The position numbers and the translations under genes are program-made. Below, piece by piece: positions 46,295-57,000 of a stretch of 64,000 nt of DNA (the stretch's first letter is position 1; every line of letters starts with the position of its first letter). The notes under the pieces are model-generated. The model was not told the DNA's origin and searched no databases. It saw only the letters and a program-made list of their open reading frames with translations. Source of the stretch: Bacteroidales bacterium (GTDB lineage: Bacteria; Bacteroidota; Bacteroidia; Bacteroidales; UBA932); contig JALCSU010000007.1 in assembly GCA_022653735.1 (NCBI GenBank), positions 1 through 64,000 on the forward strand, written 5' to 3'.

Positions 46295-46336
46295 AGGAGA
46301 TGACCTCAATGTCCTAAGACTTAAGAGTCATCTCCT
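46295..46336 (-). terminator. Terminator after the outer-membrane protein gene
   Basis: AGGAGATGAC (46295-46304) pairs with GTCATCTCCT (46327-46336), a perfect 10-bp stem. On the minus strand it is followed by TTTCTGTTTCC. It lies 22 nt after the stop of the gene ending at 46358. Confidence 0.75.
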
Positions 46337-46357
46337 CTCTATATCGTATGTAGTTCG

Positions 46358-46936
46358 CTAAAGTCCGAAATAGAAACTTACAGTGGTGCCGACGTAGCAC
46401 TTAGGGTATCCTTCAGTGTCGCCAATAGGCATCTTAAAGTACAGCGAGCAGTCCATGCGTTTCCAAGCGATCCCTGCGCTGACGGCTCCTGAGACATTCA
46501 ATTCGTACTTATCAATGATGTTGTAGAATCCGCTTCCGGCAACATAGAATTTTGATCCATTGAATGCATCGCAGATGTTTGCCTTGACCTTCGCAAAAGA
46601 TATGAGCCTGAAATCATTCTTCAAGTCATCATCGTTAACCAAATCTTTCTTGCGGAATATCAGTCCGGGAAGAACGCCAGCCTCAACTTGAACAGGAGAC
46701 AGATAGTCCCCATATTTCAGGCTCACTCCCAAGTCATAGTAAAAGTCTGTCTTGACTTTAGTGGATGATGAACCCTCATATGTTGAAGGACAGTACCCGA
46801 AATCAACGGCAGTTAGTCCCACGTTGAATCTGTGGAAGAAACCTTTTTTCTGGCCTGGCTCCTGAGCAGATGCGCTTAGCGGCAACAATGAAAGTGCCAC
46901 GACAGACGCTAGAAGGATTGATGCGAATTTTCTCAT
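46358..46936 (-). CDS. Outer-membrane beta-barrel protein, unknown function
   Basis: From the ATG at 46936 (MRKFASILLASVV) the protein has 192 residues, with a signal peptide ending SASAQ. It then has alternating hydrophobic beta-strand patterns, ending CYVGTTVSFYFGL with a terminal aromatic residue, typical of small outer-membrane barrels. I do not recognise the family. It starts 20 nt after the ppdK stop on the same strand, so it may be cotranscribed with ppdK; no functional link is evident. An upstream extension to 47026 would overlap ppdK and lacks support. Confidence 0.7.
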   Translation of the reverse strand: MRKFASILLASVVALSLLPLSASAQEPGQKKGFFHRFNVGLTAVDFGYCPSTYEGSSSTKVKTDFYYDLGVSLKYGDYLSPVQVEAGVLPGLIFRKKDLVNDDDLKNDFRLISFAKVKANICDAFNGSKFYVAGSGFYNIIDKYELNVSGAVSAGIAWKRMDCSLYFKMPIGDTEGYPKCYVGTTVSFYFGL

Positions 46937-46956
46937 CTCGGATAAAATGTTCAACC

Positions 46957-49677
46957 TTATTTTGACTGCTCGATTTCGGCCTGCGCTGCAGCGAGGCGTG
47001 CGATAGGTACCCTGTAAGGGGAGCAAGAAACGTAGTCGATTCCTATCTTGTTGAAGAACTTGATGGAATCAGGGTCTCCGCCATGTTCGCCGCAGACGCC
47101 GCATTTGAGGTCTGGCCTCTTTTTGCGTCCGCTCTGGACTCCGAATTCCACCAGCTTTCCTACGCCCTTCGTGTCTATGGTCTGGAATGGGTCGGCATCG
47201 AGAATCTTGTTGCCAAGATAATCACCCATGAATGTGCCAACGTCATCGCGAGAGAAGCCGAGGGTCATCTGCGTCAGGTCATTCGTGCCGAATGAGAAGA
47301 ACTCTGCGGCTCGAGCCATCCTGTCGGCAGTCAGAGCTGCGCGAGGGATTTCTATCATGGTTCCGAACTTGTAGGTCAGGAATTGCCTCGTGGTACCCTC
47401 AACCTCTGCCTTGACTTTATCGCAGATGGCACGCTGGAAGCTCAGCTCCCTGGCGGAAATCGTGACAGGAATCATGATCTCCGGCTGAGGATTGTAGCCT
47501 TCGGCCTGGAGTTCTGCCGTGGCGTTGAATATCGCTCTGTATTGTGTCTCGGCGATGAGAGGGAATGACACGTGGAGACGGACTCCGCGATGACCCATCA
47601 TTGGATTCTGCTCGTGCAGGGCCTCGCCACGTTTTTCGATTTCAGCGACTGAAACTCCAAGTTCCTTCGCTAGCTCTTTCTTTTTCTCCTCTGTCTTAGG
47701 AACGAACTCGTGAAGAGGCGGATCCAGCAGGCGGAATACGACCGGCTTGCCATCCATTATCTTCATGGTGCTCTTCACGGCGGCCTTGATGTAAGGCTCC
47801 AACTCAGCGAGAGCAGCCCGACGTTCATCATCTGTGTCGCAAAGTATCATCTTGCGCAGTTTCATGAGCGGCATTTCGGAATTCGCTCCATAGAACATGT
47901 GCTCGACGCGGAACAAGCCTATGCCCTCGGCTCCGAATTTCAATGCTTTCTCTGCATCTTCCGGAGTGTCGGCATTGGTCCTGACCCCAAGCCTGCGATA
48001 TTTATCTACTATATTCATGAATTTGATGAACATAGGATTCTGCGAGGCATCCATTGTGTCGAGCTTATCGGCATACACGAGTCCTTTGGAGCCGTTCAGG
48101 CTGAGCCAGTCGCCTTCTTTCAGCACCTTGTCGCCGAATTTGACAGTCTTCTTCGCAAGGTCTATGTGCATGGCCTCGCACCCTACGATGCAGCATTTGC
48201 CCCAGCCGCGTGCGACTAGAGCCGCATGCGAAGTCATTCCTCCGCGAGTGGTGAGGATTCCCTCTGCGGCGCGCATGCCCTCGATGTCTTCAGGCGATGT
48301 TTCCTCGCGAATGATGATGGCTTTCATGCCCTCGGCGGCTGCAGCCATGGCATCGGCAGAATTGAACACGATCTGGCCTACGGCTCCGCCCGGAGATGCC
48401 GGCAGACCCATTGCAAGGACAGAAGCCTTTTTCTCCGAAGCTGGGTTCAGGATAGGGTGAAGTATTTCATCCAGCTGTGCAGGAGAGACTCTCATCACAG
48501 CGGTTTTTTCATCAATCATTTTCTCGTCCACCATGTCCAGAGCCATCTGGAGGGCTGCCAAGCCGGTTCGTTTGCCTATGCGGCATTGAAGCATCCAGAG
48601 CTGGCCTTCCTGAATCGTGAACTCGATGTCCTGCATGTCATGGAAGTGATTCTCAAGGCGGAGACGAATCTCGTCCAGTTCCTTATATACTTCCGGCATT
48701 GCCTTTTCGAGAGACGGCAAGTCCTTATTGTGCTCGTTCTTGGTTGCCTCGTTCAGAGGATTAGGCGTGCGGATGCCCGCTACGACGTCCTCTCCCTGGG
48801 CATTGACCAGCCATTCTCCGTAGAATTTATTCTCGCCTGTCGCAGGGTTGCGGGAGAAAGCTACGCCGGTGGCTGAAGTCTCTCCCATGTTCCCGAAGAC
48901 CATCGACTGGACGTTCACTGCAGTGCCCCAGTCATCAGGGATTTTCTCGATTCTCCTGTAAGCGATGGCTCTCTTTCCGTTCCATGATTTGAAAACGCCT
49001 CCGATGGAACCCCACAGCTGAGCATTGGCATCGTCAGGAAACTCGACGTTAAGAACCTCCTTTACCTTTGCCTTGAATTTCTCGCAGAGCTCTTTCAGCT
49101 CATCTGCGGTTATCTCAGTATCTGATTTGTAACCTTTCTTTTTCTTCAGCTCCTCCATCATCTTGTCGAGCTGCTGGCGGATTCCTTCGCCGTCGGCAGG
49201 CTCGATTCCTTCAGCTTTTTCCATCACGACGTCTGAATACATCATGATGAGGCGCCTGTAGGCATCATAGACGAAACGAGGATTTCCGGTTTTCTTGATC
49301 AGCCCTGGAATCGTTTTCGAGCACAGTCCTATGTTCAGGATCGTGTCCATCATTCCAGGCATGGAACTTCTTGCACCTGAACGGCAGCTGACCAAAAGCG
49401 GGTCAGTAGGATCGCCGAACTTGCGCCCCATGATTTTCTCTGTCGCTTTCATGGCATCAGCGACGTCTCTTTTCAGCTCGTCGGTGTAACCGCCTCCTAA
49501 GGAATAGTATTCAGTGCAGCATTCAGTAGTAATGGTGAAGCCTGCCGGAACAGGCATTCCAAGTTTACTCATTTCGGCAAGATTGGCTCCTTTTCCTCCC
49601 AGGAGCTCTCTCATCTGGCCATTTCCCTCAGCGGTCTTCCCGCCGAACCGATAAACGCGTTTCTTATTCTCTAACAT
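46957..49677 (-). CDS. ppdK: Pyruvate, phosphate dikinase
   Basis: PPDK interconverts pyruvate, ATP and phosphate with PEP, AMP and pyrophosphate in central carbon metabolism. The 906-residue protein has the N-terminal ATP-binding domain (GGKGANLAEMS, SCRSGARSSMPGMMDT). The phosphohistidine domain contains TRGGMTSHAALVARGWGK (catalytic His near residue 480). The C-terminal barrel carries CGVCGEHGGDPDS with the catalytic Cys near 857. It fits anaerobes that use pyrophosphate-linked glycolysis or PEP synthesis. The start is CAGAATATG. A good promoter lies at 49712-49743. Confidence 0.97.
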   Translation of the reverse strand: MLENKKRVYRFGGKTAEGNGQMRELLGGKGANLAEMSKLGMPVPAGFTITTECCTEYYSLGGGYTDELKRDVADAMKATEKIMGRKFGDPTDPLLVSCRSGARSSMPGMMDTILNIGLCSKTIPGLIKKTGNPRFVYDAYRRLIMMYSDVVMEKAEGIEPADGEGIRQQLDKMMEELKKKKGYKSDTEITADELKELCEKFKAKVKEVLNVEFPDDANAQLWGSIGGVFKSWNGKRAIAYRRIEKIPDDWGTAVNVQSMVFGNMGETSATGVAFSRNPATGENKFYGEWLVNAQGEDVVAGIRTPNPLNEATKNEHNKDLPSLEKAMPEVYKELDEIRLRLENHFHDMQDIEFTIQEGQLWMLQCRIGKRTGLAALQMALDMVDEKMIDEKTAVMRVSPAQLDEILHPILNPASEKKASVLAMGLPASPGGAVGQIVFNSADAMAAAAEGMKAIIIREETSPEDIEGMRAAEGILTTRGGMTSHAALVARGWGKCCIVGCEAMHIDLAKKTVKFGDKVLKEGDWLSLNGSKGLVYADKLDTMDASQNPMFIKFMNIVDKYRRLGVRTNADTPEDAEKALKFGAEGIGLFRVEHMFYGANSEMPLMKLRKMILCDTDDERRAALAELEPYIKAAVKSTMKIMDGKPVVFRLLDPPLHEFVPKTEEKKKELAKELGVSVAEIEKRGEALHEQNPMMGHRGVRLHVSFPLIAETQYRAIFNATAELQAEGYNPQPEIMIPVTISARELSFQRAICDKVKAEVEGTTRQFLTYKFGTMIEIPRAALTADRMARAAEFFSFGTNDLTQMTLGFSRDDVGTFMGDYLGNKILDADPFQTIDTKGVGKLVEFGVQSGRKKRPDLKCGVCGEHGGDPDSIKFFNKIGIDYVSCSPYRVPIARLAAAQAEIEQSK

Positions 49678-49711
49678 ATTCTGAAATTGTTTTTCATCAA
49701 AAATTCGTGCG

Positions 49712-49743
49712 CAAATGTATAAAAAAGGAATGTATTATACAAC
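49712..49743 (-). promoter_or_regulatory. Promoter of ppdK
   Basis: On the minus strand TACATTTG (49712-49719) matches the -7 consensus, with GTTG (49740-49743) 20 nt upstream as a -33 element. Confidence 0.6.
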
Positions 49744-49759
49744 TTTGAATATTTCAAAT

Positions 49760-51136
49760 TTATAACAATTTTGCGGCAATGTCGGAAAGCTCGCTCCTTT
49801 CTCCAATTCGAAGGAATATATGCTCGAAAAGTTTCTGCCCTTCCATTTTTTCATTGAGATGCGTCAGGCCATTGGACCATTGGTCGAGATATGGCTGATC
49901 TATCTGGAATATGTCACCGGTGAAGACCATCTTGGTGCCTTCTCCGGCTCTGGTAATGATGGTCTTTATCTCATTAGGGGTGAGGTTCTGGGCTTCGTCG
50001 CAGATAAAGTAGACCCTTCCGAGGCTGCGTCCCCTGATGTAGGCGAGAGGAGAGATGATCAGCTTCTCGTCGTTAATCAGGGCATCCAGCCTGGCAGCCT
50101 CTTTGCTTCCTGGGCGGAATTGAGATCTGATCACGTTGTAATTATCCATTAGAGGCTGCACGAACGGGCTCATTTTGGTCTTCTGGTCGCCCGGCAAGAA
50201 TCCGATGTCTTGATTGCCTAGCACGATTGTCGGACGCGTTAGGATTATCTGGTCGAATTTGTCGGCCTGTTCCAGGGCTGAGGCCAATGCGATCAGGGTC
50301 TTTCCCGTCCCAGCGCCTCCTGTCATGGATACCAGCTGGATATTTGGGTTCAGGCATGCATCGATGGCGAATTTCTGCTCCTGATTTCGAGGCTTTATGC
50401 CATACACGTCGTGAGCCTTCACCAAGACTATCTTATCAACGTCCGCATCGTATCTAGCACAGATTGTGTCTCCGTTTTTCTTTATCTTATAAAGCTGGTT
50501 GGCACGTGGCTGGGTCTTGCTGATGCTTTTCCATTCCACGCTGTTCTCCGGGCTGTACGCGAGCTTCTGGATCACTTCCTGAGGAATATTCTCGAGAATC
50601 TGCACCTCTCGGTTGGCATTCTCGACTTTATCCTCCTGAATCCTGTCGGTCAGGTAGTCCTGGACTTCCATGCCGGCGGCTTTCGCCTTCATCCTGAGGT
50701 TTATGTCTTTCGTGACGAGTGCGACGAACCTGTCAGGATTATTGTCCCTTACCCAGATTGCCGTCGCCAAGATCCTATGGTCGGGAATATCCTCGTAAAA
50801 CATCCCCTTCATGCTCTCAGGGAAAGGGTGATTAGGCTCTATCTTGATATTCCCCAGCCCTTTGCCGATGGGGATCCCGTCCTTTCCGAAGGTGCGGCCG
50901 TCAGTAATGCGGTCGATGTCGCGCATGAATCCTCTGGCGTTGTAAGCCAGGTTGTCGTTGCCTTTCTTGAATTTGTCCAGCTCCTCGATGACCGTGACAG
51001 GTATCACCAGGTCATTGTCCTGGAATTTCCTGATGGCCTTGTAGTCATGCAGGATGATGTTCGTGTCAAGCACGAAAATCTTTGGTTTCCTCACTCCGTG
51101 ATTTGGGATGGCGTTTGCGTTAATATTCATATTCAT
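49760..51136 (-). CDS. PhoH-family PIN-ATPase
   Basis: The 458-residue protein fuses an N-terminal PIN nuclease domain (KIFVLDTNIILHD, start of PIN; later DHRILATAIW and LVTKDINLRMKA) to a PhoH ATPase. The ATPase has Walker A GGAGTGKT near residue 273, Walker B YFICDEAQN and FTGD. PhoH2/YlaK-like proteins are RNA helicase-nucleases. Translation starts at ATGAATATGAATATT, a double copy of the local motif. It lies 28 nt downstream of the PurL-like gene on the same strand, probably as an operon. Confidence 0.92.
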   Translation of the reverse strand: MNMNINANAIPNHGVRKPKIFVLDTNIILHDYKAIRKFQDNDLVIPVTVIEELDKFKKGNDNLAYNARGFMRDIDRITDGRTFGKDGIPIGKGLGNIKIEPNHPFPESMKGMFYEDIPDHRILATAIWVRDNNPDRFVALVTKDINLRMKAKAAGMEVQDYLTDRIQEDKVENANREVQILENIPQEVIQKLAYSPENSVEWKSISKTQPRANQLYKIKKNGDTICARYDADVDKIVLVKAHDVYGIKPRNQEQKFAIDACLNPNIQLVSMTGGAGTGKTLIALASALEQADKFDQIILTRPTIVLGNQDIGFLPGDQKTKMSPFVQPLMDNYNVIRSQFRPGSKEAARLDALINDEKLIISPLAYIRGRSLGRVYFICDEAQNLTPNEIKTIITRAGEGTKMVFTGDIFQIDQPYLDQWSNGLTHLNEKMEGQKLFEHIFLRIGERSELSDIAAKLL

Positions 51137-51164
51137 TTGATATATTATTTTTCCGGCATGTTAA

Positions 51165-52364
51165 TCAATCCTCTCCTTCAGAGGCCTGACTGTTCATGAG
51201 GGAGAGCAAGATGTCGGATATTTTAGGATTTCTGGCGTTCTTGATTGCGATCTTGTCCTGATTCAGAATCGGGTGTCCGATGGGGTAATATGCCACGTCC
51301 TGGAGCAGGAATTCGGCATCTATATAGTCGTAATCGACATCCTTCACCTGGAGCAGAACTCCTGGAATCTCTGAGAAAAGTACCCTGAGCTCGTTCTTCT
51401 CGTCGTAGGAATTCATGATTCCGCTTATGTCTACCGTGGCCCCGATGCCATCTAAGCACATCAGCTTCAATGCCGAGAGCAGTCCTCCGCCTGCCACGGA
51501 AATTGCTGAGACAGCTATTCTGTCTTCCACGAACTCTCTCACGACTTCAAAGCAGTCTATGAAGTAGTCGGCATCTCCCAGTTCCGGGAATATATCAACG
51601 TTCTTTCCAAGCGCCTTGCCCAGTAGCGAATTGCCTAGCCTGAAATCGCAGGTGTCGAAAGGCACGTAGATCAGCCAGCTGTCCGGATCTGCCGCAAGCT
51701 TGCCGGGAATAGCACGGCGCGTGCCTATTGAAGGGTGGTCGCTTCCGAATGGGTCGTTTCCTGAGAGATCGTAAATCTCCTCGTCATCATATTCATTTAT
51801 ATCGCTGGCATTTCTTGAAATCGTGCCGACCTTGAAGTCTACGCAGCAGGCCTTGTCGCTCTCCTTGAAAGAATATTCTTTCAGCCCTATCCCTAAGCCT
51901 TGCATGTATTCCGAGGCAGCCTCGACGGAAGAGTAGAAGCCCGCCATGTTGCCCAGAGGCTTTGTCACCCATCTCCATTTGGCGGCCAGAAGAAGGTCGC
52001 TGAGCCTGAAATGCCCATGCATCCAGAGGCAGTCCAGCAACGTCTTGGCGATTTTCCCTTTAGTGTAAGGTCCGGAATAGCACGACGTGCATCCCATTGG
52101 GGATCCCAGCAGAGGCATTACCTTCTCCAGGCACTCCTCGGGGCTGATGTCGTCTATCGGGCTGAGGGTAGGGGACGGATCCGTAGTCTCGTCCACGATC
52201 GGATCGAAGGCGGTTTTCGCTGAGGATTGCTCTAACGCATGATTGCTCTTGGCCTCGCTCTGGGGCATGCGGAGGCAATCATCGAGAATCTCAGCAGGGG
52301 TAAGATCCATCGTTACGCCGTCGATGACATAGGTAGAATTGAGTACAGAGGTATTTCCTTTCAT
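51165..52364 (-). CDS. Orphan half-PurL (AIR-synthase-fold) protein
   Basis: The 399-residue protein resembles the second AIR-synthase half of large FGAM synthase (PurL). The segment LSDLLLAAKWRW...GNMAGFYSSVEA parallels the IKRIKLSANWMAAAG...AGLYDAVKA segment of large PurL. SAISVAGGGLLSALKLM parallels HDRSDGGLLVTLAEM, and LFSEIPGVLLQV parallels LFNEELGAVIQV. The N-terminal domain, the first catalytic half and the C-terminal glutaminase are absent. The signature Asp-Gly-Gly is changed to Ala-Gly-Gly. The first 90 residues (rich in Pro, Ser and acidic residues) are unique. It is unlikely to make FGAM alone; a regulatory or structural role is inferred. It is cotranscribed with phoH. Confidence 0.68.
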   Translation of the reverse strand: MKGNTSVLNSTYVIDGVTMDLTPAEILDDCLRMPQSEAKSNHALEQSSAKTAFDPIVDETTDPSPTLSPIDDISPEECLEKVMPLLGSPMGCTSCYSGPYTKGKIAKTLLDCLWMHGHFRLSDLLLAAKWRWVTKPLGNMAGFYSSVEAASEYMQGLGIGLKEYSFKESDKACCVDFKVGTISRNASDINEYDDEEIYDLSGNDPFGSDHPSIGTRRAIPGKLAADPDSWLIYVPFDTCDFRLGNSLLGKALGKNVDIFPELGDADYFIDCFEVVREFVEDRIAVSAISVAGGGLLSALKLMCLDGIGATVDISGIMNSYDEKNELRVLFSEIPGVLLQVKDVDYDYIDAEFLLQDVAYYPIGHPILNQDKIAIKNARNPKISDILLSLMNSQASEGED

Positions 52365-52674
52365 TCTTCGTGAATAACTGTGTAAAAGTACGCAATTTTA
52401 CTTTCAGTTCAAAGACAAAACTTGAAACCGCCCCGTCATCTAATTATACTATGGAGGTCGATTTTCAATTGCGGGTGTCGGAGAAAAATCCGGACAGATG
52501 AGTGATGTGTCACACTCAACGATTTCAACAGTATTGTTCCCGATACTGTTCGGGCTGCCGAATGATTAATTTCGTTTTTGTTTCCTTAATCAGGTATATT
52601 ACAAAAATAGTAAATTTGCTTGGTATTTAACGGCTGCCAAAGAGAAATCCTAGAGGCCGCCGCCGTGGAATTTT
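52365..52674. other. 310-nt divergent intergenic region
   Basis: It holds the minus-strand promoter at 52383-52413, an inverted repeat AACAGTAT/ATACTGTT at 52527-52550 and a TAAATTTG -7 element at 52611-52618 for folC, without a clear -33. There is also an imperfect palindrome around GAGTGATGTGTCACACTC (near 52499-52516). No gene is seen. Confidence 0.6.
52383..52413 (-). promoter_or_regulatory. Promoter of the half-PurL / phoH unit
   Basis: On the minus strand TTTG (52410-52413) and TACTTTTA (52383-52390, 7 of 8 consensus positions) are 19 nt apart. The start codon is at 52364. Confidence 0.6.
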
Positions 52675-54087
52675 ATGAATATGTCGAATTACTCTGAGAA
52701 AGAATATAATGATGCTCTGAATGCCATCTTCACTCGTTTCCCATCAATTCAGAATGTGGGTTTTGGTGCGAAGGAAGGAGCTTACAAGCCCGGCCTGGAA
52801 CACATGCTGAAGTTCGAGTCCATCCTCGGCAATCCTCACGAAGATTGGAGGAGCATACATGTCGCAGGAACGAATGGAAAAGGTTCTGTGGCGAATATGC
52901 TAGCTTCGGTGCTTGGCTCTACTGGGCTGAAGGTGGGCCTGTACACCTCTCCGCACCTGGTGGATTTCCGGGAGAGGATGAGGGTGTGGGTCCCAGATTC
53001 GGCTGCAAGCGGAGGAGGCCACACGGAGATGGCGCCCAAAGAATATGTCTTTGATTTTCTTAAAAGATACAAGGCTGATTTTGAGAGTCTGGACCTTTCG
53101 TTCTTCGAGATAACTACAGGCATGGCATTCAAATGGTTCTCAGACATCCACGTTGACGTTGCAGTGGTTGAGGTCGGACTTGGGGGGCGCTTGGACAGCA
53201 CGAACATCATAACCCCGGCTCTGTCCATAGTTACAAGCATAGGGATGGACCATTGTGACCTGCTGGGGCACACCCTGGCGGCAATCGCAGGCGAGAAGGC
53301 TGGCATATTCAAGAAAGGCGTTCCTGCCCTTGTCGGGGAGTATCTTCCGGAAACACGTCCGGTTTTCGAGGCGAAGGCAAAAGATTTTTGCCCGCTGACA
53401 TTTGCTCAGGATGTTGTCCCGTCGCTCTGGAATCCGGATATCCCCAAAAACATGGATTTGCAAGGCTGGTATCAAGAGAAAAATCTACGCACAGTGCTCG
53501 CTGCCGTGGACATATTGATGAATATGTCATGCGGGGCAGGCGGACTGGCGGAATATTCAAGGCTGAAAGATGGGAACATGGTGGCGAATGCCTTGGAGCA
53601 CACTGCTTCCCGCATGGACTTCCACGGCAGATGGGAGAGAGTGTCGAGCCGGCCTCTCGTCATTGCGGACATAGGGCATAATCCCCCAGCGCTCAAAGAG
53701 AATTTCGACCAGCTGAAGTCGATGTTGAATAATGGTGAATGTGACTCGCTGATAATAGTTTACGCCGTCATGGCCGATAAAGACCTCTCGCGCATATTGC
53801 CCCTGATGCCGGAAAACGCCACATATGTTTTCACGGCACCGGCAATCAAGCGGGCGCTTCCTGTGGATGAGCTATATTCAACGTGCAGGGAATATTGGAA
53901 GGAACATGGCAGAAACACTGAAAGGCTGCATGTGGCTCAGGACGTTTCCAGTGCCCTCCAGCTGGCAGTTTCGCTCTCTGGAGAGGCTGGCAAGCCTCTT
54001 GTCTATGTCGGAGGAAGTTCCTATCTTGTAAGCGAAGCCGAACCCCTGATGCAAGATTTCTTGGCTTCGGGATTTATTAAGCGATAA
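52675..54087 (+). CDS. folC: Folylpolyglutamate synthase / dihydrofolate synthase
   Basis: FolC adds glutamates to folates, and in many bacteria also makes dihydrofolate. The 470-residue protein has the Mur-ligase-type ATP motif VAGTNGKGSVANML near residue 62, then SPHLVDFRERMRV, EVGLGGRLDSTN and the later DIGHNPPALKE. The start region reads ATGAATATG, so translation begins at 52675 or 52681. Length is typical. The giant macroglobulin gene begins 10 nt after its stop and is probably cotranscribed, though the two functions are unrelated. Confidence 0.94.
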   Translation: MNMSNYSEKEYNDALNAIFTRFPSIQNVGFGAKEGAYKPGLEHMLKFESILGNPHEDWRSIHVAGTNGKGSVANMLASVLGSTGLKVGLYTSPHLVDFRERMRVWVPDSAASGGGHTEMAPKEYVFDFLKRYKADFESLDLSFFEITTGMAFKWFSDIHVDVAVVEVGLGGRLDSTNIITPALSIVTSIGMDHCDLLGHTLAAIAGEKAGIFKKGVPALVGEYLPETRPVFEAKAKDFCPLTFAQDVVPSLWNPDIPKNMDLQGWYQEKNLRTVLAAVDILMNMSCGAGGLAEYSRLKDGNMVANALEHTASRMDFHGRWERVSSRPLVIADIGHNPPALKENFDQLKSMLNNGECDSLIIVYAVMADKDLSRILPLMPENATYVFTAPAIKRALPVDELYSTCREYWKEHGRNTERLHVAQDVSSALQLAVSLSGEAGKPLVYVGGSSYLVSEAEPLMQDFLASGFIKR

Positions 54088-54097
54088 TTTTGAATAT

Positions 54098-57000
54098 ATG
54101 AATAGAAAGTTACTGAGTGCGCTAGTTCTAATCCTAATCGCTGGGCTCGCAGCACTGACGACAATTTCAGGCATGAATCAGAAAAAAGCATCGAAAGCTG
54201 ACAAACAAGGACACGTACTGACCGAACTCTGGTCGAAATATTACAAGGCTGAGAAGGCGGACCTTCCCCAACAGGAAGAAGATGCGCTTTCCGCAATCGC
54301 GGAAGAGGCGAAGATTCAGCGTTGCGCATGGGATTTCTACGATGCTGTGACTCGGAAGGCAAATGTTATCTCTCAGAGAAACTGGAAGGATAGGGCGAAG
54401 GCTGAAGACGAGTTGTCCAAGGCGGTGGGAGAATATGACGACCCGTTGCTCACGTATCTTCTTAACGTCAGAAATGACTCTGATGGCTCTTGGGCTGATT
54501 CTGCGAAGATCTACAAAAATAAGCTGAGCGCATTCAGGAGAGATGATTTCTACACGCGCTGCAATAATTCATCAGTTACCTGGCTGTTGAAAGGGCTCAT
54601 TCCTGATGCGATTCGCAACGACTATGAGTTCGTGCTCTGGAATGAACTGGCAAGGCATTCGGGAAGATATTCAGAGTCAGAATCTTATCCGCTACTTTCG
54701 TCTGAAGTTGAAGGCACCTACCCTGCAGGGGCTTTTCTGAAGTTCCTGTCGAAGTCCGATCAGATAGCTTTGCTGGATTGTGACTATGCGAAGTGCATTT
54801 CGCTTTGCAATGAATATATTGATGAATATTCCGGGAAGGCGGTTTCTCTGTTAGCGAAGTCCATGCTTCTGGGCGTGGAGAAAGACAGCCTTGATGCGGT
54901 GAATGCCGCTTCTGCGCAGTACCGCAGGCTGTACGACGAAGCTTCGAAATATTACGATGAGTCGGGAGCTTATGTCAGCAAAGGTGGCATCGAGTCCAAG
55001 ATTGCTTGGGCGTCCAGAACCGATTTTATCTATTTCAGGCAAGATCTCACATCGAAAAACCTCAGCGTTGAGGTAAAGGAAGACACGGCTTTAGTAATAT
55101 TCCGGAACATGGAGAATGCGGTTCTCTCTTTCTCCAGAAATGAAAAGAATGCAAAGCCGCTCCTGACCAAGACTGTAGTCAATCCAGTGAAGAGTTTTTA
55201 TGTGCAGGACACAGTGAAGGTGAAACTCAATTGCAAGGATGATGGGGATTACATTGTCAGAGTCAAGAATGGCAAGATTTCCAGCGATGCAGCGTTTTCC
55301 CGCCACCGGCTCTCGATAGCCGTTCGAGGAAAAGTAAAGGATTTCCGTTTTTATGTGGCAGACTGGAAGAGCGGAGAGCCTGAAAAAGTCGTCGACCTGA
55401 ATCTGTACGTCAGTGGCAAACTGGTTGCAAGTGCCAAGGATGTTGCCGTGGACGGCTTCACCCCGCTCCCTGATGCCATTTCTTCCAAGCTGACTGAAAA
55501 CGTGACTGCCTTCGTTGAGGCTTCTTGCAAAGATGCGGATGGGTACGTCAAGAATTCTGCGCGGCAGGATATATACCCTCGTTTGGAATCTTTACGTTCC
55601 AATGGCTCCGAGTCAGAATATTGCAACATCCTGACTGACAAGAAGGCTTTCAATCCTGGCGAAAGCGTGAAATTCAAAGCCGTGCTTTATCAAGGTGATT
55701 TGCGCAAGAGACTTTCGGTGATGCCAGCCGGACGTTCAGTCAAGGCCGAACTTATCGATTCCGAAGGCAAGGAGGCTGGCTCGCTGGAACTTACGACCAA
55801 TGAATATGGTTCCGTGGCAGGCGAGCTGGAGATTCCTAAAGACCGCAGGAACGGTGGCTTCCGCCTGGTCATTACCGACGGCAAATTCTCCAGCGACTGC
55901 TACCTCACGGTAGGTGAATACGTCCTGCCTACGTTCGACGTGACCTTCGACGACATCGACACCCTCTATTTCGAGGGCGACACTGTCACGGTCCGTGGCC
56001 ATCTGGAGAGTTATTCCGGGCATTCTCTGTCTTCTGCCCGCGCTACCTATGAGGTCGGCAATTTCAGCCAGAAACTGTCTGGTGGCAAAGTTGACGTTGC
56101 TTCTGATGGTTCGTTCGAGATTTCCTGCCCTCCTGCCAAGGATAACTATCTCTACAGATTCACGGTCAAAGTCGTCGATCAGACTGGCGAAACACAGGAG
56201 TTCAGCAAGGTTGTCTATGTAGTCAATTCGCTGAACCTTGGCATGTCGCTGCGTAACTCTGCCAACGGGTCTGTGCAGTTTGACTCTGATGATCAGGCTC
56301 CATATTTTTTGTCTGGCATGGCTAGGTACAGCCAGTCGGTTTTGATTTCCGATGACGTCGCCAAAGTGGTGTTCTCGGTACGCAACTCTTCGGGCGTCAA
56401 CGTAAGGGTGCCGGTGAAATATTCATTGAAAGACGCTTCCGGAAAGGTGCTTGAAAGCGGAACTGCCACGTCTAGTGAGGCTAAAGAATTCTCCCTTAAG
56501 GCTTCTGGCGCATATTCAGTTGAGGCTAGCGTCGAGCAGCTAACATCCGCAGGCAAGCCTCTAAGGTCTGAAGCTACCATGAGGCTCTTGAAAGTCGCTG
56601 ATTCTGACAAGGTGCTTTCAGCTGAGGTAGAGAACATATTCAGGCTGTCTGGCTCTGCTTCCGACGGGAAAGTGCAGAGCGGCGAGAACATAGACCTGCA
56701 GATCGGCGCTTCCTGTGGCCCGGTATGGGCTGTCGTCGAACTTTTCGACGACAGGTCTAATGTGCTGGAAAAAAGGATGGTGCACTTGACTGGCAAGGTA
56801 GGGGAGTCAGGCTCGCTTGAGACTGTTTCGTTTGAATATAAGAATGAATATCCTGACGCAGTGCGCCTGCTGGTGTTCTATTTCCGAAATGGCACTCATT
56901 ACGAGTTCAACCGTGAAGTGTCTCGCGAGAGGAATGACCTGCAAATGCCACTCGAGTTCAAGTCTTTCACCGACAAGGCGTTGCCTGGAACTAAATATTC

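Larger units (their letters stand above)
45795..46357. other. 563-nt intergenic region with hairpins and a possible gene fragment
   Basis: There is no intact gene. It contains an AT-rich stretch with two GAATAT-type motifs (45920-45960) and two copies of TTTCGCAGGRTACT (45981-45994 and 46052-46065). It also holds a perfect 10-bp hairpin at 46037-46065, a 42-codon coding-like fragment on the minus strand (46102-46233) and a terminator hairpin at 46295-46336. Confidence 0.6.
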
